Shown here: positions 1-10,750 of the stretch, in pieces
Layout of the letters: every line of letters starts with the position of its first letter
How positions within the stretch are numbered: position 1 is the first letter of the stretch
Source of the DNA: Prorocentrum cordatum
Taxonomy: Eukaryota > Sar > Dinophyceae > Prorocentrales > Prorocentraceae
Length of the DNA stretch: 64,000 bases
Assembly (NCBI GenBank): GCA_963575745.1
Contig: CAUYUJ010018544.1
Span: 87,501 to 151,500 of the forward strand
Reading direction: 5' to 3'
The notes under the pieces: generated by a model
What the model was told of the DNA's origin: nothing
The model's input: only the letters and a program-made list of their open reading frames with translations
Database searches by the model: none
Made by a program: the position numbers and the translations under genes

Positions 1-800
1 ATTTGAAACCGCCGTGAGTACCCACTGCGCTGGGCCCCCCAGCACGCCTCGAAAGTGGCGACAGTTTCACAGATCGCAGCCCCCAGGGATGGTGAGGTCC
101 AATTTGAGTCCGCCGTGGGTACCCACCGTGCTGGGCCCCCCAGCAGGCCTCGAAAGTGGCGGCAGTTTCACAGATCGCGGCCCCCCAAGGATGGCGAGGT
201 GAAATTTGAGTCCGCCGTGGGTACCCACTGTGCCAGGCCCCCCAGCAGGCCTCGAAAGTGGCGACAGTTTCGCAGATCGCAGCCCCCCAGGGATGGCGAG
301 CGCCCATTTGAGTCCGCCGTGAGTACCCACTGGGCCCCCCAGCAGGCCTCGAAAGTGGCGACAGTTTCACAGATCGCAGCCCCCCAGGGATGGCGAGGTC
401 AAATTTGAATCCGCCGCGTGTACCCACTGTGCTGGGCCCCCCGGCAGGCCTCGAAAGTGGCGACACTTTCGCAGATCGCAGCCCCCCAGGGATGGCGAGG
501 CCCCATTTGAGTCCGCCGTGGGTACCCACTGTGCTGGGCCCCCCAGCAGGCCTCGAAAGTGGCGACAGTTTCACAGATCGCAGCCCCCCAGGGATGGCGA
601 GGTCAAATTTGAGTCCGCCGTGGGTACCCACTGTGTTGGGCCCCCCAGCAGGCCTCGAAAGTGGCGACAGTTTCGCAGATCGCAGCCCCCCAGGGATGGC
701 GAGGTCAAATTTGAGTCCGCCGTGGGTACCCACTGTGCTGGGCCCCCCAGCACGCCTCGAAAGTGGCGAACGTTTCACAGATCGCAGCCCCCCAGCTGGC
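1..800. repeat. Satellite array, unit about 102 bp, about 8 copies
   Basis: The landmark GTACCCAC recurs at about 18, 119, 221, 323, 420, 522, 624 and 726. Spacing is 101-102 bp except one 97-bp unit that lost a few bases near 340. Each unit carries GGGCCCCCCAGCA, CCTCGAAAGTGGCGACAG and GCAGCCCCCCAGGGATGGCG. Copies are very similar, which suggests recent amplification. Because 102 is a multiple of three, long frames stay open on both strands, but these are not genes. The array runs off the left edge. A diverged array of the same family lies at 62200-63060. Confidence 0.95.
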
Positions 801-1554
801 ACGCAGCGACGAGCGAAGGCAGGGGGGAAGAGAGGGACGGGGGGGGGTGGGAAGGTTCGCGCGAGCAGTGCTCTATTCAAAACGAGAACCCAGCGCAGGA
901 GGGTTGGGAAAAAAAAACACCCGAATGGTTCCGGCATCTCGAGGGCAGAACGATGGCCAAGTTTGATGAACCCCACGAGGTCATGGGCCAGGTCACGTGA
1001 GTTGCTTTGGGGCAGGAGCGCCTCGCCGAAGCGACGGACAGGCACCCAGCTCACATGTTCCGAGGCTGCGGCCTCCACGCCATGCCCTGAGGGCCGCGGG
1101 CGGGCTCCCCAGTGGAGCGCGCACGACTCCGGCCCTTCGTTCGTCCGTTCGTTCGTTCGTTGGGCGCGCGTGCGGGCTGTCTTTGTCGCGCTGCGACGCG
1201 AAAGGGTTTGTATGTATGGGTTGTGCGTGGGTGTGTTGGTCAGTGCGTGTGTGTGTGTGGGTGTGTGTGTGTGCCGTTTGCTCGGCCTTATGTTGCCTCC
1301 CGCCTCGGAACATATCCTTGTCCTTGTGAGTGGCATCGCCTTGCACCGGGGATGATCTTGAGGACCCCCGCAGTTTCGGAGGGCACATCCTCAACTGGGC
1401 GTCTCAAGGCTGGTGAAGGCATCGCCCCCCCCTCTCGCCTCGCACGTGCGCTTGCAACGGATCGAGGGCAGTCTCCGCTTCGACATGCTTCTTTCTCCTA
1501 CCGCACCATCCGAGGCAACCACAGCAGCGGTGGGAAGGGAAGGAGACGAAGGAA
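801..1554. other. Non-coding stretch with short simple repeats
   Basis: No gene recognised. It holds a fragment around 871-918 (ATTCAAAACGAGAACCCA then a poly-A-rich stretch) that recurs at about 31652-31699, a TTCG run at about 1137-1162, and a GT-rich run at about 1205-1280. Open frames on both strands lack any recognisable domain. Confidence 0.6.
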
Positions 1555-1795
1555 GAACTGCATCAGGGAAAAGGAAGAAGAGGATGGGGAAGAGGATGAA
1601 GGGAACATGAGGAAGAGGAGAAGGAAGAGGACGAGGAGGAGGAGGAGGAGGAGGACGAGGAGGAGGAGGAAAAGGAGGATGACGAGGATGACGAGGAGGA
1701 TGAGGAAGATGAGGAGGACGAGGAGGACGAGGAGGAGTAGGAGGAAGAGGAGGAAGAGGAGGAGAAGGAGGAGCGGCAGCGTCAGGGGGAGCAGA
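1555..1795. repeat. GGA/GAC-rich polypurine microsatellite
   Basis: Imperfect GAGGA, GAGGAC and GATGAC units on the plus strand. The Arg/Lys-rich or Pro-rich frames through it are repeat translations. Confidence 0.9.
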
Positions 1796-2261
1796 AGCGG
1801 GAACGGGAGCAGGTAGGCACTCGGAGCACAGAGGACTGAGTGAGGTCCGCGTGTTTCTGCTATCGCCCTTGTTCCTGCACCCCACCAAGATCGCCTTGTT
1901 TTTGTTCGTCATCCTCCCCCTCCTCATGCTCCCCTTCATCGTTCCTCCTCCTCCCAAATCCCCCGACCCCCATGGACCCCTGGGTCGTCCCAGATGCCCT
2001 CAGAAAACATGCTCAAACCCCACAAGATCCTGGTCCTCCCCCCCCCCCTTCCCCCCTCCTCGCCCTGGCGCCGTCGTCGTCGTCCTTGCCATCGTTTTCG
2101 TCCTCGTCCGCTTCGCCCTCGTCATCGTCGTCGCCGCCGTCCTCGTCGTTACCGTCGCCGTCTATCGCCCGCGCGCGCCCCGCGCCCAGTCACCCCAGCG
2201 CAGTCCGAGGCGGAAGACAACGAGGACCCGAAGTCAGCAGACCCAGCTGCTGGGTGGGTCT
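1796..2261. repeat. Pyrimidine-rich then GTC-rich low-complexity DNA
   Basis: Imperfect CCTCC runs (about 1900-2070) pass into TCGTC/GTCGTC repeats (about 2070-2165). The strand asymmetry is opposite to the adjoining polypurine block. No gene recognised. Confidence 0.7.
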
Positions 2262-2469
2262 AGGCCTCCACGATGGGGCCGGAGTAGATGAGGTCGGAGA
2301 ATCGCGCCGCGTCGCCGATGCATCGGCGATGCGGATCGATGTGGAGACCGATGTTCTCCACGCCGACGTTGCCGGTGCTTCGCCGATGTATGCCCGACGC
2401 ATCGGTGATGCATCGACGATGCGGCAAGATCCTCCGACCCCATCTGCTCCAACCCCGGCCGGGAGGCCT
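2262..2469. mobile_element. MITE family A, copy 1
   Basis: The element starts AGGCCTCC and ends GGGAGGCCT. Its arms carry GATGCATCGGCGATGC on one side and GATGCATCGACGATGC with GATCCTCCGACCCCATC on the other. The same termini and arms recur at 10529-10682, 28996-29145, 30845-31083 and 33508-33680. There is no coding capacity, so it is a non-autonomous inverted-repeat element. This copy is more diverged than the one at 30845. Confidence 0.75.
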
Positions 2470-2521
2470 CGAGTGGAGCGGGGCGCCCCGCACCGCCTTT
2501 TTGGCGCCAGCTGTCCACCTG

Positions 2522-2729
2522 CGGCGGCGGGCCAAGGGGGGAAGCGAGAAGGGGCGGGCCCTCTCGGAAGGCCCGGAAGGCTCCCGGCCTTCCGAGAAGT
2601 TGTCTAAGCCTTCCCCTGAGACGCAGAACAAACAAAAACTCTCAGAAGGCGCGAGAGTTCCTGAGCAGGTGCAGCCGCCTTCTGAGAAGGCCTGCTCCTT
2701 CTCACTTCCCCCCCCCTCGCCCGCCGCCG
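2522..2729. mobile_element. MITE family B (TTCTCAGAAGGC type), copy 1
   Basis: The left arm reads GGCGGCGGGCCAAGGGGGGA then GGGCCCTCTCGGAAGGC. The right arm ends TCTGAGAAGGCCTGCTCC then CTCGCCCGCCGCCGA. These form inverted arms of about 45 bp around a centre with further short TTCTCAGAAGGC palindromes. Related copies lie at 10905-11341 (split), 21070-21247, 29296-29626, 41823-42019 and 44472-44883. Confidence 0.75.
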
Positions 2730-2908
2730 ACGCACGCTGTTCTCTCTGTTGGTGCGGCGCCGCCGATTGCTCCGCGCGGGAATGCCCGAAGTCGGGCTGC
2801 GGAGCGGCCGAAGTTGATGCCGAGGAGCCGGGGGGGGGCAGGCGAGCACGGCAGCGGAGAGGGGACGGCGGGCGGGCGAGGCGATCAGGCAATGAAGCCC
2901 ACGAGCCT

Positions 2909-3034
2909 CGGCATCGCTCGGCTGTGTGCACTCTTCCCCGGCGAGGACCATCGAGGTGCATCTTGGAGCACCTTGCGGAACATGAGCGCATGGAGCCGAA
3001 GAATGCGGGATGGATGGGCGTCCGAGCGATGGCG
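2909..3034. mobile_element. MITE family C, copy 1 (diverged)
   Basis: Begins CGGCATCGCTCGG and ends CGTCCGAGCGATGGCG, an inverted pair. The internal CGAGGACCATCGAGG is shared with copies at 12311, 14149, 15602, 31343 and 45407. It is about 126 bp and non-coding. Confidence 0.8.
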
Positions 3035-3827
3035 AGCGAGCTGCCCACACACGCCGCCCCCTGGCGAGGCCAGTCCTGGGCCCAGGGCTGGCGGATGCGC
3101 CCCCCTGTGGCCCAGCTCAGGGAGGGGCGTGCAACGAGCTCGGGCGACCTGCTGGCCCCACCAAGACCTCCGCCCTCGCCCTCCCTCGGCCGCCTCGTCA
3201 CCCTCGTCCTCGGTCACTGGCCCTCGGCGTCCTCCCTTCATCCTTCCTCCATCCCCCTTCCTTCTCGTCCCTCCCATGGTCCATGAGAGTCCGACCGATC
3301 CGATCCGATGCCGATCTCAGCCCGCTCGATGTGATTCGATGACGGTGTTGCCTTACGGCCGGTTCCGCCGACCCTGACAAGAGGACAGGTTGGGCGCAAG
3401 AGGCGGAAGGGCGACGGGAGCCAGGGGCAGTGGCGGTCCTATGCGAGGGCGAGAGTTTAATGGTCTTCAGCCTATCCCGCCGCTGCTCTTGGCTCACGTA
3501 AAGGCTTTGCGTCTTTGGACCATGTTGGATGAGTTGGATTACAGCCGCGTGGCGGTAGAACGCTGTTGGGGTTCCTCTGGGGATCGTCTCCAGGGGGTTG
3601 GGGGGCTTTTCGGGCTGGGCCGCTCTCGGGGGCCTACTGAGCAACAGTGGACCAGACTTTTGGGCTTTTTGGGTCGTCTTGGACGCTCTTGCGACTGATG
3701 CGGCGAGGATGCACAAATCACAAAGAACTTGGGCGGGCCTCCACGGCTTCAACATGTCCCGAGGGATCCCCGAGAGTGCCGAAGTAATCCGACGTTGGTC
3801 CCGAGAGGGCTCCAGCGGGCATGGCTC
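3035..3827. other. No recognisable gene; low-copy GC-rich DNA
   Basis: It holds a short GATCCGATCCGATGCC run (about 3290-3340) and a GT-rich stretch (3590-3800) resembling the dispersed low-complexity family at 30300 and 42895. No domain is seen in any frame. Confidence 0.5.
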
Positions 3828-3970
3828 AGGAGGGAAAGAAACACACAGACACAAAAAAACTCTGGTTCCCCAGAAAATATAGGAAAATTTAGAAACCCCG
3901 AAAATATGGGAAAATATAGGGAATACTTTTAGTTGTGTGTATTTATTTGTGTGTCCTGGGGTCCCTTCAA
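3828..3970. repeat. AT-rich dispersed repeat, copy 1
   Basis: Starts CAGGAGGGAAAG then ACACACAGACAC, continues with several GGAAAATATAGGGAAT-type words, and ends TTTATTTGTGTGTCCTGGG. A second copy lies at 22131-22299. The ends are weakly complementary. It is much more AT-rich than its surroundings. Confidence 0.8.
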
Positions 3971-4904
3971 TGGCTGGCCCTAAGATGGCTGAGCTGACCC
4001 CGTGGTCGCCCTAGTTACTCCAGGCAGGGGGTGGCAGGGGGGGTCCCCCCCCAGCCCCCGCCTCCCATACGTCCTGGGACACCTAGCACATAGCGGGGAC
4101 GGGATCAAAAGGAAGGGGGGTCCTTTCGACTCGATGGGTGATATTGGAAAGCCCCACGTGGCCGCAAGGGAAGGGGAGCAAAGCTCCTGAGGACGGGGCC
4201 CCAGGGGCCCCCAGGGACAGGAGGGCTTCGAATTAGAAAAGCCTCCGCACGCGCCGTCAAGGTCGGCGGATTCCGACGGTCCGACGCGGCGCGATGTTTA
4301 CAATGTGTTGTTCGGCACGTTGGCGCGGCCGATCCGATTCGATTCCGACCCAGTGCCCATGCGGCCCGATTCGACGCACAGTCCGATCCGACCCGAATTC
4401 CCGATTCGCTGTTGAGTGGTCCTGCCCTTCCTCCTCCCCCCTCGACAACGAGGGCCGAAGTGAACAGGCCGAGCGTCTGGGCGGGGTCGGACCCCCAGCC
4501 TCCTCCCTGACGGCGCCCGCCAATTGTCCACGCGCGCCAGACCGAGCAAGGCCGATGATGGACCCAGCATCGATGCTGTAGTGTTGCGCGCGAGATCCAA
4601 GCAAACGGTCTCACGTGGCAACCTGAGTAAAAGAACGATATCGGCGCACCGCTCGTGGGGCTCGGAAACTTCAGGGGTGGGGGGCAGGAAAAAAAATATT
4701 CACGCATGTCGCGCCACGAGACTCGATTCGTCACGCAGTCGACGCGGGTGTCCCAAGCACACCTGGCCTAGCCAGGGAGGTGTACGCAACGATCATTCCC
4801 CCCGCCATCCTTCACCAATGGGCTCTCTCCGCTTGAGCTGGTCTGCTGTTTTCGCCACAACCGCGGGTCTTGGATCCCGGGCCGGGGTCGCCACCCTGTT
4901 CGCT
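3971..4904. other. No recognisable gene
   Basis: Includes a run of GATCCGATTCGATTCCGACC-like words around 4325-4410. Open frames in several registers show no domain. The right end grades into the LINE fragment. Confidence 0.5.
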
Positions 4905-5315
4905 GTGGCTGGTGCCCCCTCTGGCAAGAACACAAGAGGGGATGCCCTCCTACGGCTGCCTTGCAGGCGGCCCGCGGAGCCTGGGCTCGGTCACAGGCGG
5001 CGCACGCATTCGGGGGCGGGCCAGAAAACCCATGGAGCCAGCCTGGGAAGAGAGGACTTGGAGGACTCATGACTGGGCCAGCACACGGCGCCCCAGCGAG
5101 GGGGCCGCGCGGGCGCAGGCGCTGCTCTGCGAGGCGGTCGTCGCAGAGGGCGCCACCTACTCGGCTACCTACTTCGATTTGATCCATTGTTTCGACTACC
5201 TTCGGTCGCACCCGGCCTGGGTCGCACGGGCTGGGCGAAAGGCTCAACCCCAGGATTCCTCGAGCCAGTGTCCAAGCTCATTCGATGGTGCGCAAGCTGA
5301 GGCTGGTGTGAGATC
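4905..5315 (+). pseudogene. LINE reverse-transcriptase fragment (non-LTR retrotransposon)
   Basis: This is a decayed piece of the reverse transcriptase of a LINE, the enzyme that copies element RNA into DNA at the target nick. In the frame starting at 4870 it reads VPPLARTQEG (about 4912-4941), RARKPMEPAWEER (5017-5055) and YFDLIHCFDYL (5170-5202). The last fits RT motif A, where a DL-x-K-x-F core is usual. After about 5236 the similarity appears to move to another frame (GERLNPRIPRAS, then RKLRL followed by a stop), so I infer a frameshift. RKP-x-AWE spacing resembles the RAWARLR-AAREWE segment of the minus-strand LINE at 55.9-56.1 kb. Motif C and the 3' end are missing. The family assignment rests on motif memory, not a search. 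Confidence 0.6.
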
Positions 5316-8300
5316 GCGCCTGGGCATCTTCGCGGGGACATTTTCGCGGTCCGCGCTTTCCCGCGTGCCGAGATATGCTCGTTCTTCAACGGTTTCAACC
5401 CGGCGACGCACGGGCCGCGAAAGTTCGTTAAGCGCCGCCGCGCCGAGGCGGCGGCGCGCCCTCGAGGACGCGCCGGGCCCGTCGGTCTCGCGAGGGGCGG
5501 GGCACAAGTCGGCGACGCCGTCGTCCACGACCTCGGCCGAGCAGGACACGAAGGACATGTGCAAGCGCTGCGGCATCAGGCAAGCGCGGCGCGAGAAGCA
5601 CCTCGGCGTCGCAGCGGCCGCTGGGCGTCGACGACGCGCGGCCTCGGCCAAAGGGCGGGCCACCGCGCAGGCGGCGCGCGGTCGGCGCATCTGTCGAGCG
5701 AAGGCAGCAGGAGGAGCGGCGCGCCAAGTGGCGCGGCGCGGCGCCAACCCCAGTCATAGTTTAGGGAGCGCGGGCGTAAGACATCAGCGAGGCTCGCATG
5801 GCCAACTTCAGAAAGTCCGTCGCGGCCGCGATGCCGGGCCCCTATGCCCCACGCCCGTGGCATTCCTGGCGGGCGACGTCGATCCAGGCGCGGCGGCGGC
5901 GGCGGGCCCCATCCTTCAATGGGCTCGAGCATGGCCAGAGACAGACCAGAGCCCCAACGTGGCGGGGCGATCGGCGAACGCCTGGAAGAAGTGGGGCATC
6001 CGAGCGGTGCGATCTCAGCATTCTTCTCAGATCGTCGCGGGGCCCGCAGCGGCTTCCACCGTCGCGCCGAGGACGGCCAGTCGGCGCCCACGTTCGCCAC
6101 GGTCGGTGTTCACAGGGCAATGTCACGCAGGTCAATGGCGACGCATCCCCCCCCGGGCGTTCGATGACAATCTCGCCGTCGCCGTTTTGTTTCGCGAAGC
6201 GCCCCGGTGTCGGTGGCCGCCGTCGTCGCCGCTTCCTTGGCGCTTGGCGTCGGGGGTCATCGTCGTCGTCGCTTTTGTTCCTGCGCGCACGCGTGCACAT
6301 GTTCTCCGAATGCGGGCGCCAGGGGGGCGCTTGGCGGGCGCCCGCAGGCGCTCGGGGCCCGAGGAGCCGAGCGCGATCATTGCTGCGGCCACGCGTGAAC
6401 CCCCGCGGCAACACTGGGTCTCCTGCGCCCAGGATTTGGAAGCCAAGTGCGTGCGCGTACGTTGGTCGTCTCTGCGCGCGCGTGCCTTCTAGTGCAGTGG
6501 CAGAGGCGTTTGTGCGCGCGTTCACGTGTCAGCGTAATGCAATACTTTTCATTCGCGTCAATATTTAGATCACATTAGATCGCGTTGCGCTGTGCTCCAG
6601 ATCCTGTATGTGTGGTTTTATGTGTGTCGTCGCTGTTCCATGACGCTCCTTCAGTGTTCGGCGGAATGTCGCCGCTGTTTCACGACACCCCCTTAGAGTG
6701 TTCGGCGGAGTCGTCGTCATTTTTGGAGTGGCACCTCCTAGTACTGGCGCAGTTTTTCGCAATCCCCCCCCCACCGCCGCCGCCACGTGCGCCCCGCTTA
6801 GTAATTCCGGAATTTGCATTACTACCATCAGAAAATGCAGTTCGCTGCGCATGAGATTTCGATGTAACGCGGCCAGGGCGATGCATCGACATGAGGAAGT
6901 GTTATGCGCGATGCCTTTTCGCGCGGTCAAGGGCGCCCATCAGCGAGGGCCCCCGCGGGGCTGGGCGGCCCGCTGGGGCGACGCGCCGGGCGCGGGCCGC
7001 GGGCGCTTCCTCGCGCCCCGCCGCGGCGCAGACGCCGAGTCCTGGGCCCAAGGGCAGCGAACGAGCGCGCGTCGGGCGTTCTGCGGAGGCCCGCGGGCCC
7101 AGGGTCGCCCCGCCGCGGGGGCAGCCGATGAAAATGGCTCGCGCCAGGCGCGCCCGGGGGCGGCTGGCCCCGGGCGCCATGCCCCGAGCGCGCCGAGATT
7201 CGCAATCGAATCGGGTTGCGCCGCGTCGCGCGGCGAGGCGCGAATCCCCGGCCAAACCGCAAACGCCGGCGGGCAGGATGCATTTGCGAGGACCTCGGCT
7301 CCCTTCATCCTTCCCCCCACCCCTCACGGACGCGAGGTCGCCGGCGCTGGCCCGCGGGGCGGATGGCCCGCGGGAGAGGTTTTTTTGCGGGCGGCCCCCT
7401 GCGAGGTCATCGAAAAATCGGGGCGATGGGCCCGCGCTGCGCTCGGCGAACAGGAGATTTAAAAGCGCGCCATGTCGGGGTCCCGCTTAGAGCAGCGGCA
7501 GCAAACGATGTTCGCGACAGAGCCTGGGCAGCACATCAAGCGTTTGTTGTGGACATAGGCCCGCTCGCGATAGATTCAGATTGTCAGGCAGTCGCGGGGG
7601 GCCCCGCGAAAGGCCGCGCACGGGGTCAACGGCCGCCCCTAGCTATGTCTTGGTTCCGACGATAGTGCTCGCGCGCGATCGGGGAGCTCGGGCAACGCGG
7701 GCCCCCTGCAGTCAACAGCGACATGGCAAAGGCCAACGCCGCTCGGGCGCAGCGCGCCGAGGCACGGGCCCGGCTCTGGGCAGGTAACGCGGCGGGTACA
7801 TAGATAAAGTTTAAGCTCGTCAGTGGCACTCTCGAAGTCGCAGCCCGCGCAGGTGTGGAATCCCACGATATCCAGGGCGCGTCTACGGAGAAGGCCAAGA
7901 CGCCCCCCGAGCCCGAAATTTAGCCTGTCGGTGCCCCTACCACCCACCTCTTCGGAACCTCCCTCTCTGGGTCGACGCGTGGTCGGTGATCTGCGGGGGC
8001 CCCCAATTAGCCAGATGGAGTATGGGCCACCAAATCGCAGTCCGCGCTGCCCATGCCTTGAGCGGCGCGCCTGCTACGCAACGGCGCGCTGGCTGCCACT
8101 TAAGCGACGCTGTTAACCAGCGAGCCCCAGGACTCGAATGGAGGCTGACCAGGTCTTGGGACGGACGTCGCCCGACCAGAGGCCGGCCTCTCCAGAGCGC
8201 CGTGCCCCAGTAGCTTAGATGCGCCGCGCATGGTTAGCGCACGCCCCTGCCAGGGCCTCTTTCACGCAAGGCCCCTAACGCAGCGCAGCCGAATTCAGTT

Positions 8301-9155
8301 GCACCCTCCGCATCCCTCACCCCCACCACCCCCAGTATTTGTTCGGAGCCTTCCGCAGACGCGCGGATGCCTTCGGGCACGCTGACACCTCAGGAATCAC
8401 GAGAGGGTCGAGAGGCTTTACGTCCCCCGCCCCCCCTCCGCGAACTCCCGGGGAAAATCTGCTGGCTTTTCTCGAACCTATCCACCCTGCGGGCAGCGCG
8501 CCTCGCGGGGAGACATTCCATCACATGTTTCAACATCCGCCTTCCCTCCGCGGGGCCAGAACTGCGGAGAACGTCTTGGCGTTGGTCGGCGGCGTTGTTT
8601 TCGACGCCCACCCTCCGCGGACCAACATACATGCGGAATGCGACTTGCGCTGAGCACCTTTTTTCCCTAAAGGAATGGGGCGGACTTTGATTATTGAGGC
8701 TGTCTTGGGAGTGCTTTCGGAACCCTCCTGCGGCAGTTTGCGTGTGGAAACCATGTTGAACGTCTTGGAGCGATCTTTCGCGAGTCGGACCCCCCCCCCG
8801 GAGCGTCTCTGGGGCCTCTTGGGACCATCATGGCCCATGTTGGGGTCTTTTTGGGCCCGAAAGAGGCACGCGACAAGCCGCGATGCGCCTTAGGAACAAC
8901 GCGGGGGGTGGCTCGAGGGAGTGGGGGATTCGGATTTCGGGCCCCTTGGATAATCTTTCGGGTTGAGGGTCGAACGCCGCCCTGACCCACCCCGGGGGCC
9001 GCCGCCGACTTCGGGAAAGCTTTTCGACGTTCACCCGCCTGCGATATTTCTTGAACCCACCCCGTGGGGGTCGCCGCCAGCTTTCGAAACTGGTTTCGAA
9101 CATTCGGTTTGTTTGGTGAACCCACCCCTGGCCGGCGTGGCGTGTGCAATCTTGG
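5316..9155. other. GC- and CpG-rich DNA, no gene recognised
   Basis: Frames of up to 540 codons (for example 4870-6492) stay open because stop codons are rare in this composition. I see no domain beyond the LINE piece. A short tandem duplication around TGTTCGGCGGA sits at 6640-6720. The most CpG-rich part is 6930-7460. 7860-8340 and 8670-9130 show nothing I recognise. Confidence 0.5.
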
Positions 9156-9157
9156 GT

Positions 9158-9240
9158 AATATGTATATACGTATAAATGTATATGTGTATATAAATATAC
9201 CTATAATACATAAATATATATATATATATATATATAGATG
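9158..9240. repeat. TA-rich microsatellite
   Basis: Runs of ATGTATATACGTATA and TATATATATA-type sequence in an otherwise GC-rich region. Confidence 0.9.
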
Positions 9241-9477
9241 TATGACCCTTCCTGGGCAGCATAGCTGGGGAAGGGTCCTAACATGTCTCGCAATTGGGTT
9301 GCATGTTTAAGGCGACTCCTTCTTCGGAGCCCAGATTTGCCGGGACTGAGGGTAGTGTACAATTTCGAAGCACCGAAAATTCCAGAAAGCTCTAAAACGT
9401 AGTTTCTCTGTCTCTTGCCTGCTCCCACGACGACGGCATCGACGACGACGACAGTACGCGGAGGAAAAGGAGGAGCA

Positions 9478-9685
9478 CGAGAAATGACGGGTTGAGGAAA
9501 AGGAGGACGAGAAGACGGGAAAAGGAGGAGCTACGGGTGGGAGGAGGAATTGGAGAAGGAGGAGGAAGAGGAAGAAAAGGAGGAGGAGGAGGAGGAGGAG
9601 GAGGTAGAGAAGGAGGAAATGTAGGAGGAAGGAGACGGCACCAGGCACGAGGAGGAGGCGAAAGACAACGAGGATGACAATGACG
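9478..9685. repeat. GGA-rich polypurine array
   Basis: Imperfect GGAGGAGGA with AAG interruptions on the plus strand. Frames through it are repeat translations. Confidence 0.9.
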
Positions 9686-9779
9686 ACGATTGGCGACGAC
9701 GGCCGTCTCCGAGGTCGGGCCTGGCCTGGCTGGACCTCAACGCGTTTTCGTCCACCGCTGTCAAGCAGGCGATAGACAA

Positions 9780-10020
9780 GCTCCGCTCGGGCGCCCGCCC
9801 GCCCGCATCCGTCGTCGTCGTCTTCGCCCACGCCGTCACCGTGGATGCGGTCCTCGTGGTCTACAGGTCGTGTTCTTCGGCGTCGTTGTCGTTGTCGTTG
9901 TCTTCGTCGTCGGCGTCGGCGTCGGCGTCGTTGTCGTTGTCTTCGTCGTCGTCGTCGTCGATGTCGTTGTCGTTGTCTTCGTCGTCGTGGTGGTCGTGGT
10001 CGTCGTCGCCATGGCCACCC
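9780..10020. repeat. GTC/TCG trinucleotide array
   Basis: Imperfect GTCGTCGTTGTC and GGCGTCGGCGTC units. Frames give Ser-, Arg- or Val-rich products on one strand and Thr-, Asp- or Arg-rich ones on the other, with no sign of selection for one frame. Confidence 0.9.
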
Positions 10021-10254
10021 TCTTCGAGGGCGCCCTCGCCGCCGCCCGGGCAGGCGGGAGGCAGCAGGGGCAGGAGGGGAGGAATCTCCGGGCGCGGCGG
10101 GTGCCGGACGCCCCCGCCCACCACCGCGGCCAGCCAGAGGAGGATCGGAGGGGGGGGATCTAAAACGACCCCAAGATCGGGACAAAATCGGATCGGGATA
10201 ACTCGAAATCTCTGAGAATCGGCGGGTTTGGAGGATGTATCGGGCGCCGCGGCC

Positions 10255-10306
10255 GCTCCAGAGCGGTCCGGAACGCGCTGAGAGCGCTCCGGAACGCTCT
10301 GGAGCG
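10255..10306. repeat. GC-rich hairpin
   Basis: Left arm GCTCCAGAGCGGTCCGGAAC and right arm GCGCTCCGGAACGCTCTGGA pair over about 22 bp with few mismatches around a 7-nt loop. A similar AACGCTCTCAGAGCG palindrome is at 15743-15775. Confidence 0.8.
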
Positions 10307-10528
10307 ATTTATCCCGATCCTAGCCCTGTTTTAGGATCGGAGTCTGCCGTATCCCGTGGGAGACAAGTCCCAGGGAGGCTTGTCCTTTGGAAGGGCGGGG
10401 TCCTCTGGGGTTGTCCAGAGCCCCGCTGGGTCGTCCGAGGGGTGGTCCGGATGAGGTCGTCTTGTCGTCATTCATGAGCATGGGTTCTTCGATGGGATTA
10501 TTGTTCCATTCAACATAGTATCATCTCG

Positions 10529-10682
10529 GACCTCCCGAATGGATCGCGCCACATCGCCGATGCATCTCCACGCTGGCGGCGCCAATGCGTTTCCGACGTC
10601 GCATATACATTGGCGACGCATTGGAGATGAGGGGCGATCTTCCGACCCCATCACGCATTCGGACCCGATTTGGGAGGCCTCC
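10529..10682. mobile_element. MITE family A, copy 2 (shortened left arm)
   Basis: Left GACCTCCCGA then GGATCGCGCCACATCGCCGA. The right arm carries GATCTTCCGACCCCATC and ends TGGGAGGCCT. The left arm lacks the middle part present in the 30845 copy, so it is a deletion derivative. Confidence 0.75.
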
Positions 10683-10750
10683 CATCATGACCATCCTTGG
10701 CTATCGTCGAGGAAGAAAGGAAATGTGTACAAAACCGTAATATTTGGGAA

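Noticed and set aside
1-800. Repeat protein gene with 34-residue periodicity
   Set aside because: The 102-bp period keeps several frames open on both strands. No frame is favoured, and the related array at the right end has indels that break frames.
4870-6492. 540-codon plus-strand ORF as a complete gene
   Set aside because: Only about 4905-5315 resembles a protein (LINE RT), with an apparent frameshift. The rest is open in several frames because of high GC.
8214-8290. tRNA-like sequence (AGCTTAGATGC ... GGTTAGCGCA)
   Set aside because: No complete cloverleaf, no T-arm GGTTCGA box at the right distance.
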